Positions 52,871-60,021 of a DNA stretch of 64,000 bases are shown piece by piece. This stretch comes from Pseudomonas sp. UBA4194 (lineage in GTDB: Bacteria; Pseudomonadota; Gammaproteobacteria; Pseudomonadales; Pseudomonadaceae), in the NCBI RefSeq assembly GCF_002379585.1, contig NZ_DFUE01000043.1, positions 8,960 to 72,959 of the forward strand, written 5' to 3'. The first letter of the stretch is position 1. Each line of letters opens with the position of its first letter. The notes below the pieces were generated by a model. That model was not told the DNA's origin. It was given only the letters and a program-made list of their open reading frames with translations, and did not search any database. Made by a program: the position numbers and the translations under genes.

Positions 52871-53848
52871 TCAAGCGTGTCCGTGTACGACGTTTTCCAG
52901 GGCCTGGCCCCACTTCAAACGCATGATGTTGGCGGCGATCAAGGCATAGCGGCGCTCGAACAGACCGTGCGTCCAGCCCGATGCGTGGGGCGTGCAGAAG
53001 GCATTGGGCAGCGCCTCGAAGCGGTGGCTGGCCGGTGCAACCTGGTCATGGCTGCCGACGGGGTAGGCATACCACACGTCCAGATAGGCCTTGGCGATGA
53101 CTTGGTCGTGCAGGGCCTGATAAAGCGCATCCTGATCGACGATGGCAGCGCGGGCGATATTGATCAGCACCGCGTCCGCCTTCATGGCCGACAGTTGCTC
53201 GGCGCCAAATGAGTTGCGGGTTCTCTCGTTCAACGGGCAGGTCAACACCACGAAGTCGCCACGGCCAATCACCTGGTTCAGCTGCGCGGGGAGATAGGCC
53301 TCGTCCATAGGCCCCTCCACGCGGCCGTCCTGGGCCCGCCCGGAGATGGCGATGACTTTCATGCCAAAGGCCTGGGCCCGCACCGCGACCGCCTGACCGA
53401 TGCGGCCGAAGCCCACCACTACCACGGTCTTGCCAAACAGCTCGCCGCGGGGTTTGCGCCCCAGGTAGGTGGCCGACCAGCGCTCGGTGCTGAAGCTGGC
53501 CTGCAACGCAGCCAGATCGACCTGATGTTCAAGCATGCAGGCCAAGGCGTATTCGGCCATGGGTATTTCGTGCTCGAACACATTGCACACCGTGCAGCCC
53601 GCGGGCAGCGCCTGGAAGTCGATGCCGTCCAGGCCTGCCCCCGGTGCGTGCAGCAGGCGGAATGCCGGTGCAGGCGTGCTGCGTTGGAAACGCATCGCCA
53701 CCAGCACATCGGCGCCTTCGATCTGGTCGTCCCACGCTGGCGATTCATGCGCCTCGCGAGGCAAGGCGACGAATTCGGCGTCGAAGTCCAGGCCCGCAGC
53801 AATCTCGTCCTGGTGCGTTGCCGCTTCACCTACCATCACAATTTTCAT
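52871..53848 (-). CDS. D-2-hydroxyacid dehydrogenase
   Basis: A 325-residue NAD(P)-dependent dehydrogenase. The cofactor motif is VVVVGFGRIGQAV, and the substrate-side Arg is in LINIARAAIVDQDAL. The C-terminal segment FCTPHASGWTHG carries the catalytic His. The ATG at 53848 follows GAAGGAG; the GTG 6 bp upstream overlaps that spacing and is less likely. It lies 10 bp before the dehydratase gene and probably handles a 2-keto or 2-hydroxy acid of the same pathway. Confidence 0.87.
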   Translation of the reverse strand: MKIVMVGEAATHQDEIAAGLDFDAEFVALPREAHESPAWDDQIEGADVLVAMRFQRSTPAPAFRLLHAPGAGLDGIDFQALPAGCTVCNVFEHEIPMAEYALACMLEHQVDLAALQASFSTERWSATYLGRKPRGELFGKTVVVVGFGRIGQAVAVRAQAFGMKVIAISGRAQDGRVEGPMDEAYLPAQLNQVIGRGDFVVLTCPLNERTRNSFGAEQLSAMKADAVLINIARAAIVDQDALYQALHDQVIAKAYLDVWYAYPVGSHDQVAPASHRFEALPNAFCTPHASGWTHGLFERRYALIAANIMRLKWGQALENVVHGHA

Positions 53849-53864
53849 AACCACTCCTTCTCCT

Positions 53865-55271
53865 TTATTGCGCGCCGACCACGGAATTCTTCAACACCAG
53901 CCGCTGGATCTTGCCGACCAACACCAGGTAGCAAAGGATCGCACCCACTGCGTGGGCAGCAATGAATACCAGGGCAAACGAGAAGTTGCCCGCGCCACTG
54001 ACCAGATAACCAATGATGATGGGGGTGACGATGCCCGCGATGTTGCCGAAACCGTTGAACAGGGAACCGGCCAGGCCACTGGCCTCCTTGGGCACCACAT
54101 CGGACATCACGCCCCAGCCCATGGCGCCGAAACCCTTGCCGAAGAATGACAAGGCCATGATCGCCACCACCAGCCACTCCAGTTGAATGTAATTGCAGAT
54201 GATCATGGTGGTGGACAGCAGCATGCCCAGCACCAGCGGAATCTTGCGCGCGGCGCTCAACGACATGCCGCGTTTGAGCAGGTGGTCGGACACCACACCG
54301 CCCAGCACACCGCCGATGAAACCGGCGATGGCCGGAATGGCGGCGATGAAGCCAGCCTTGAGGATCGACATGCCGCGATCCTGCACCAGGTAGATGGGAA
54401 ACCAGGTGAGGAAGAAGTACGTCAGGGTGGTCACGCAGTACTGGCCGAGGAAGATCCCCACCATCATGCGGTTGCCCAGAATCTCGCGGATGCACGGCCA
54501 GGTGTTGACGCTGCCCTGCTCCCCTTTCTTGCGCTGGGTGTTTTCCGGGCTGTCCATGTCGACCACGGCGCCGCCGTCGATGATGTAGTCCAGCTCCGCC
54601 TTGTTCATGCGCGGATGCTCACGCGGGGCGTAGATCACCTTGACCCACACCAGGGTCATGACGATGCCCAGTACGCCCATGAGCATGTACACGTACTGCC
54701 AGCCGTACATCTGAGTAATCCACCCCATCAGCGGGGCAAAGACGATCTTGGCGAAATAGGACGACGAGGTGAACAGCGCCGCCGTGGTACCGCGCTCGGC
54801 GGCCGGGAACCAGGTGGCAACGACCCGGCTGTTGGCCGGAAAGGCCGGCGCCTCGACCAGGCCGATGATGATGCGCAGGATGAACAGCGCCGCCACCGCC
54901 GCCGCGGCGGGCAGGCCGATGACGAAGCCCATGGTGAAGGTAGTGATCGACCATAGGCCCAGGCTGATGGCATAGACCCGTTTCGAGCCGTAGCGATCAA
55001 GCAGCTTGCCGCCGGGAATCTGCGCGAGCACGTAGGTCCAGGCGAAGGCCGAGAACATATAGCCCAGGGTAATGGAGGAAATGCCGAAGGTTTGCTGGAT
55101 TGCCGCGCCGGTGATCGACAGCGTCGAGCGGTCGGCGTAGTTCATGGCGGTCATGAAGAACAGCATGGCCATGATGCCGTAGCGAACGCGCGTGGCGCGT
55201 ATGGCATTGGAGCCGGCGATGGTATCGCTACCATTTCTGGCATGTAGCGTAGGATCCAGAATCTTGGACAT
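53865..55271 (-). CDS. MFS transporter, GudP/GarP-like sugar-acid permease
   Basis: A 468-residue anion:cation symporter of the MFS. It closely follows the pattern of E. coli D-glucarate/galactarate permeases (AMNYADRSTLSITGAAIQ, SKRVYAISLGLWSITTF, GLVEAPAFPANSRVVATWFP, GQYCVTTLTYFFLTWFPIYL). It is the first structural gene of the operon. A LacI-type palindrome lies within its first 20 codons (55220-55233) and another upstream (55329-55342). Confidence 0.9.
   Translation of the reverse strand: MSKILDPTLHARNGSDTIAGSNAIRATRVRYGIMAMLFFMTAMNYADRSTLSITGAAIQQTFGISSITLGYMFSAFAWTYVLAQIPGGKLLDRYGSKRVYAISLGLWSITTFTMGFVIGLPAAAAVAALFILRIIIGLVEAPAFPANSRVVATWFPAAERGTTAALFTSSSYFAKIVFAPLMGWITQMYGWQYVYMLMGVLGIVMTLVWVKVIYAPREHPRMNKAELDYIIDGGAVVDMDSPENTQRKKGEQGSVNTWPCIREILGNRMMVGIFLGQYCVTTLTYFFLTWFPIYLVQDRGMSILKAGFIAAIPAIAGFIGGVLGGVVSDHLLKRGMSLSAARKIPLVLGMLLSTTMIICNYIQLEWLVVAIMALSFFGKGFGAMGWGVMSDVVPKEASGLAGSLFNGFGNIAGIVTPIIIGYLVSGAGNFSFALVFIAAHAVGAILCYLVLVGKIQRLVLKNSVVGAQ
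55220..55233. promoter_or_regulatory. LacI-type operator inside the transporter coding start
   Basis: TGGTATCGCTACCA is a palindrome with a central CG, broken only at the two positions flanking the CG. It lies about 40-50 bp inside the MFS gene. It shares the half-site TGGTA with the upstream copy. Confidence 0.55.
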
Positions 55272-55328
55272 GGGGGGCCGCCTGTTGTGGTCTTGTATTT
55301 ATTGTGTCGGACAGATGCCGTAGCCGTT

Positions 55329-55342
55329 TGGTAGCGCAACCA
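55329..55342. promoter_or_regulatory. LacI-type operator upstream of the sugar-acid operon
   Basis: TGGTAGCGCAACCA is a 14-bp palindrome with central GCGC and one mismatched pair. It lies between the LacI gene and the transporter gene, 58 bp before the transporter start codon. Confidence 0.6.
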
Positions 55343-55428
55343 TTGGCTGCCGTGAACAGTAGGGGATTGTAGGAGGATTGGCAAGGGGTTCGATCTGGCA
55401 GCGCCTGGTTTGCCGAGCGCAGCAGACT

Positions 55429-56463
55429 TCAAAGCCGCCCGGTACTTTCCCGTTCCACTATCTCGAAGCCGATATCCTGCGCTACAGGCTCGCCCCCCTC
55501 CCCGTTCAGCCTGTTGAGTAACATCGTTGCCGCCGCTGTACCCATGGCACGGCCATCGATGCGTACGGTGCTCAACGGGGGAAAGGTGTGCGCGGCGAAA
55601 TTCATGTCACCAAAACCGACCACCGCCAGTTGCTCAGGCACCTTGACGCCTTGGGCAGCGGCCTCGGTCAGCACACCGTGGGCAAGGGTATCGGATGTGC
55701 ACACCACCATCAGTGGCCGCGGCGCGCTTTGCAGCACGTTGCGCAAGCCTTCGCGCCCGTGGGCCAGGGTAGGCAGGCCCTCGAACACCTGGCGGCGCAC
55801 GTCAGTGATGCCTCGTTCGGCGAGGGCACGCAGGAAGCTCTGGCTGCGCCGCGAGCCCCTGGGGTCGTTGACCGCCAACAGGGCGAAGTCACGGTAGCCA
55901 CTGGCAAGCAGATGTGCGGCCAGTCGTTCGCCGACCTGCTCGTGGGAAAAACCCACCAGCATGTCGATGGGATCGTTGCTCAAGTCCCAGGTTTCGACGA
56001 CCGGGACGCGGCTGGCGCGCAGCCGCTGGCGGCTGGCTTCGGTGTGCAGTGTGCCGGTCAGGATGATGCCATCGGGCCGACGGCTGAGAATGACCTCCAG
56101 CAGTTCCTGCTCCTGATCGGCCTGGTAACCCGAGGTGCCCAGCAGTACCTGGTAACCGGAAGTGGCCAGCCGCTCGGCAATGGCCTGGAACGTGTCGGAA
56201 AAAATCGGATTGGTGAGCATGGGCACCACCACGGCCACCAGACGGCTGCGGTTGGACGCCAGGGCACCGGCGACCAGATTGGGCACGTACCCGGTTTCCT
56301 CGATGGCCTTGAACACCTTTTCCCGGGTCTGCGGCTTGACCTGGGCCGGCTGGTTCAGTACCCGCGATACGGTCATCGGCGCCACACCCGCGCGCTTGGC
56401 CACATCGATCAAGGTAACGCCGCCCGTGGGCCGGGATCTTGTGCCGGGTGTCTTGGCTGCCAT
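55429..56463 (-). CDS. LacI-family repressor of the sugar-acid operon
   Basis: A 344-residue LacI regulator. The N-terminal helix-turn-helix and hinge (VTLIDVAKRAGVAPMTVSRV, then YVPNLVAGALASNRS) precede a periplasmic-binding-protein-like effector domain. The GntR subgroup resemblance fits control by a sugar acid. It lies directly upstream of the transporter operon on the same strand, and two matching palindromes are present there. Confidence 0.9.
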   Translation of the reverse strand: MAAKTPGTRSRPTGGVTLIDVAKRAGVAPMTVSRVLNQPAQVKPQTREKVFKAIEETGYVPNLVAGALASNRSRLVAVVVPMLTNPIFSDTFQAIAERLATSGYQVLLGTSGYQADQEQELLEVILSRRPDGIILTGTLHTEASRQRLRASRVPVVETWDLSNDPIDMLVGFSHEQVGERLAAHLLASGYRDFALLAVNDPRGSRRSQSFLRALAERGITDVRRQVFEGLPTLAHGREGLRNVLQSAPRPLMVVCTSDTLAHGVLTEAAAQGVKVPEQLAVVGFGDMNFAAHTFPPLSTVRIDGRAMGTAAATMLLNRLNGEGGEPVAQDIGFEIVERESTGRL

Positions 56464-56690
56464 GAAGAGTTCGCATCGATGAAAGTGACGCCGATGCTAC
56501 CATTTTCGGCTGCCATGGACGCAGCGCCCGGGGCCCGTTGCCCCATGCTGCCTGTCATCGGCTGGATTGCCGAGAGCCTTGCTTCAGAGCCCTGGGCGGC
56601 GTATTCAGACATTCATTGAAATCATTTCGTAATGGAACAGCCCGGCTGCTCTAAAGGTCCAGTAACTAGATCCTCCTGGAGTTTTCCTGC

Positions 56691-57593
56691 ATGGCGACGC
56701 CCTCCCCCGCGCCGCGCCGTCGGCGCTGGCTGCCCTTCCTGCTGCTGGCCCTGGCCATCGGCGTCGGGCTGCCCTATGGCTGCTCGCAACTGGCGTACAA
56801 GGAGCGCCAGTTGCTGTTCAATATCGAGCCCGGTACCGCCAGCTGGTACTCAGGGCTGCCCACCGGGGTGACCGAATTGCAGATTCCCGTGGCCAAGGCA
56901 CTGAGCAGCACCCAGTACCTGCACGCCTGGTGGTGGCCGGCAGCCCGGGCGGATGCGCCGTCAGTGCTGTACTTGCACGGCACTCGCTGGAATCTCACTG
57001 CACAGGTACGGCGTATCAGCCAATTGCGAGAGCTGGGGTTTTCGGTACTGGCCATCGACTACCGCGGCTTTGGCGAGAGCCCCGGCGACCTGCCCTCGGA
57101 GAGCACTGTCTACGAAGATGCCCAGGCAGCTTGGGAGCGACTGGTGGAGCTGCAACCCGAGGCGGGCAAACGCTACATCTACGGCCACTCGCTGGGCGGC
57201 GCCATTGCCGTGGAATTGGCCGAAAGGCTGGCCGACAAAGACGAACCCAAGGCCGCAGGCCTGATCGTCGAATCGACCTTCACCGATCTGGCGGCCGCCG
57301 CCGCAGCGGTGGCCAATACACCACTGCCCGTGCGCTGGATCATGTCGGAGAAATTCGACTCCATCGACAAGATCGCCGACATCGGCATTCCGGTCCTGAT
57401 CGTTCACGGGCTGGACGACCGCTACGTGCCTTCACGTTTCAGCCAGGAATTGTTCGAGGCCGCAGCGCCCCCCAAACAGCTGTTGCTGGTGCCCGGTGGT
57501 ACCCACAACAACAGCATGACCCTCGGCAGCCGCGAATACGCCAAGGCCCTGCGCGAGGTGTTTGGCCTGCAGCCTACGTTAGGGGTGCGCTGA
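56691..57593 (+). CDS. Membrane-anchored alpha/beta hydrolase
   Basis: A 300-residue alpha/beta hydrolase. An N-terminal basic stretch and hydrophobic anchor (RRRRWLPFLLLALAIGVGLP) precede the catalytic domain with the nucleophile elbow IYGHSLGGAIAVELA, an Asp in VHGLDDRYVPSRF and a His in PGGTHNNSM. It is similar to ABHD13/BEM46-type proteins. The substrate is unknown. It is not obviously linked to its neighbours. Confidence 0.85.
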   Translation: MATPSPAPRRRRWLPFLLLALAIGVGLPYGCSQLAYKERQLLFNIEPGTASWYSGLPTGVTELQIPVAKALSSTQYLHAWWWPAARADAPSVLYLHGTRWNLTAQVRRISQLRELGFSVLAIDYRGFGESPGDLPSESTVYEDAQAAWERLVELQPEAGKRYIYGHSLGGAIAVELAERLADKDEPKAAGLIVESTFTDLAAAAAAVANTPLPVRWIMSEKFDSIDKIADIGIPVLIVHGLDDRYVPSRFSQELFEAAAPPKQLLLVPGGTHNNSMTLGSREYAKALREVFGLQPTLGVR

Positions 57594-57676
57594 CGCAACT
57601 AAATCACCCTGGCGGCGGTCATTGCTGTGGAAGTCGTGCATAGGCACCGGCTCCATCCGTCCAGCCAGGAAATCTC

Positions 57677-58585
57677 ATGGAAAAGCACGAACCGAGCCTC
57701 GACAGCCCCGAGGAAGAAGGCAAGACCCCCGGCCTGTCCGCCGACGAGAAGGATGAGGTCGACGAGAACCAGCCACCCCGCGCGGCGGTGTTGCACGAGA
57801 TCATCCGCACCCAGGGCGATCATGAACTGGAACGCACCGTCGCTGCCCTGTTCTGGTCTGCCCTGGCGGCAGGCCTGACCATGGGCCTGTCGCTCATGGC
57901 CATGGGCCTTTTCAACTCCCGCCTGCCCGACGGTGAAACCAGCAAAGTGATTTCCAGCCTGGGCTACTCGGCAGGTTTTCTCGCGGTGATTCTGGCACGC
58001 CAGCAATTGTTCACCGAGAACACGCTCACCGCCGTACTGCCGGTGATGAGCAAACCGAGCCTGGGCAACTTCGGCCGGTTGTTCAAGCTGTGGGGCGTGG
58101 TATTGGGAGGCAATCTGGTGGGCACCTTGCTGGTGTCCTATGTGATGCTCTATCTGCCCATCTTCGATGCCAAGACCGATGTCGCCTTCCTCGAGATCGG
58201 CCGCAAGGTCATGGAGAACGACATCAACCAGATGTTCGCCAAAGGCATCATCTCGGGCTGGATGATCGCCACCATGGTGTGGATGATCCCGTCCCAGGAA
58301 AGCGCCAAGATATGGATCATCATCCTGATCACCTACCTCATGGCGTTGGGCGACTTTACCCACATCGTCGTGGGTTCGGCTGAAGTGTCCTACCTGGTAT
58401 GGGCCGGCGAGCTCAGCTGGAAAGCCTTCTGGTTGCACTTTGCCGGCCCCACCCTGGCAGGCAACATCATCGGCGGCAGCTTCATCTTTGCGTTGATCAG
58501 CCATGCTCAGATCAGAAGCGAAAGCGGCGCGCCCCCCAAAGGTAAAAAAACCAAGAAGAACACCCGCCAGGAACCCGACCTGTAG
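57677..58585 (+). CDS. Formate/nitrite transporter (FNT)-family protein, YfdC-like
   Basis: A 302-residue protein with a long charged N-terminus, then six membrane segments with FNT features (SALAAGLTMGLSLMAMGLF, RQQLFTENTL, GNLVGTLLVSYVMLYL, GDFTHIVVGSAEVSY) and a basic C-terminal tail. The YfdC branch of FNT channels has no firm substrate. Its TAG stop codon lies in a variant REP. Confidence 0.87.
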   Translation: MEKHEPSLDSPEEEGKTPGLSADEKDEVDENQPPRAAVLHEIIRTQGDHELERTVAALFWSALAAGLTMGLSLMAMGLFNSRLPDGETSKVISSLGYSAGFLAVILARQQLFTENTLTAVLPVMSKPSLGNFGRLFKLWGVVLGGNLVGTLLVSYVMLYLPIFDAKTDVAFLEIGRKVMENDINQMFAKGIISGWMIATMVWMIPSQESAKIWIIILITYLMALGDFTHIVVGSAEVSYLVWAGELSWKAFWLHFAGPTLAGNIIGGSFIFALISHAQIRSESGAPPKGKKTKKNTRQEPDL

Positions 58586-58604
58586 CAGCGGATTCATCCG
58601 CGTC
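58582..58604 (+). repeat. REP palindrome variant supplying the FNT gene stop codon
   Basis: It begins GTAGCAGCGGATTCATCCGC. The inner stem is changed on both sides (GCGGAT with ATCCGC), so the hairpin is preserved. The TAG at 58583-58585 is the stop codon of the FNT gene. Confidence 0.88.
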
Positions 58605-58640
58605 CGAACTTACCCGTCTCTCAAGCCCGCCACCCTAGGC

Positions 58641-59738
58641 TCAAGGCTGGGAAGCCGACGAATCGCTGGTCACCGTGGCCGGCGATTCGGTCTGCAGCCA
58701 CCAATGCACACCCGGTTGCGGATGGCGCATGTCCACGCGCTCACCCATGCGCGGCGTGCTCAGCGCCACCCCTTTGGCCTGGGCCAGCGCCGAAATCCGG
58801 TCGAAAGGTTCGTGCCAGTCGTGGATCGCCAGATCGAAGGTGCCATTGTGAATCGGCAGCAGATGCTTGCCACGCAAGTCCAGGTGCGCCTGCAGGCTCT
58901 CCTCGGGCTGCATGTGCACGTGCGGCCAGGCGACGTTGTAGGCGCCGGTTTCCATCAGCGTCAGGTCGAAGGGCCCGAAGCGATCACCGATCTGCTTGAA
59001 CCCCGCGAAATAGCCGGTATCGCCGCTGAAAAACACCTTGAAGTCACCATCGATGATCACCCAGGACGCCCAGAGCGTACTGTTGCTGTCGAACAGACTC
59101 CGTCCGGAAAAATGCTGCGACGGCGTGGCCACCAAACGCAGACCGGCTACCTCGGTCTCCTGCCACCAATCCAGCTGACGCACCTTGCTGGCCGGCACGC
59201 CCCACTCCATCAGGCGATCACCCACGCCCAGGGTGGTGAAGAAGTGCTCGGTTTTCTCGGCCAGCGCCTTTACCGCCTGCTCATCCAGATGGTCATAGTG
59301 GTCGTGAGACAGGATCACCGCCTTGATCGGCGGCAACTCGGCGATGCTGATCGGCGGCTGGTGAAAACGCAAAGGACCGGCCCACTGCACGGGCGACGCG
59401 CGTTCGGAAAAGACCGGATCGGTGATGAAGAACTCACCGCGCAGCTTCATCAGCACCGTGGAATGGCCCAGGCGCCAAAGGCTGTGGTCCGGCGCGGCCA
59501 GCAACTGCTGACGACCCAGGCCGTAAACGGGCAATGCCGACTGGGGGCGGGTCCCGGCAGGCTTGCTGAGCAACAGATACTTGAGGCCGATACGCAGCTT
59601 CTTCAGAAAACCGTCCTTGGGCAATTCGACCTGATTGCGGAACTGGCCATCCTCGCGCAGAGCAGGTTTGAGTTCTTCGGCGTTGGATGAAAGCGACGAC
59701 ATAAGCGCAAACGCTCCGAGGAAAAGGGAAAATTTCAT
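58641..59738 (-). CDS. Metallo-beta-lactamase-fold hydrolase, NAPE-PLD-like
   Basis: A 365-residue exported MBL-fold protein (signal peptide MKFSLFLGAFALMSSLSSNA). The metal motif is VILSHDHYDHLDEQAV, with further ligands in TPSQHFSGR, FFSGDTGYF and LPIHNGTFDLAIHDW. The pattern and the WWQETEV region recall the N-acylphosphatidylethanolamine phospholipase D branch. The ATG at 59738 gives the signal peptide; the frame is open far upstream but lacks coding character there. A role in phospholipid turnover is inferred only from family. Confidence 0.86.
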   Translation of the reverse strand: MKFSLFLGAFALMSSLSSNAEELKPALREDGQFRNQVELPKDGFLKKLRIGLKYLLLSKPAGTRPQSALPVYGLGRQQLLAAPDHSLWRLGHSTVLMKLRGEFFITDPVFSERASPVQWAGPLRFHQPPISIAELPPIKAVILSHDHYDHLDEQAVKALAEKTEHFFTTLGVGDRLMEWGVPASKVRQLDWWQETEVAGLRLVATPSQHFSGRSLFDSNSTLWASWVIIDGDFKVFFSGDTGYFAGFKQIGDRFGPFDLTLMETGAYNVAWPHVHMQPEESLQAHLDLRGKHLLPIHNGTFDLAIHDWHEPFDRISALAQAKGVALSTPRMGERVDMRHPQPGVHWWLQTESPATVTSDSSASQP

Positions 59739-60021
59739 ACAGCCCTCTGGCTGACAGAAGCGGTCTCCAGCATACGCCTTCACGGGCTGGAGGAAAGCGC
59801 CGAGGGATGACAAGGCGTGACCACAATGGCCCTTTGACAACCGTTCATCAGCGCAGCCCGGGGTGCGCGGCTGATTCTGTGAACGGTGTAGCAAAACGCC
59901 ACAACCCTGGCGCAGAGACGACCGGTCAGGGTGGCGGGGAACCATGGCGCGACCATACTCGTCCAGATAAAGACAAGGAGTCACCGCGCAAGCCAACGCT
60001 CTGCTCGCAAGGACCGCTGCC

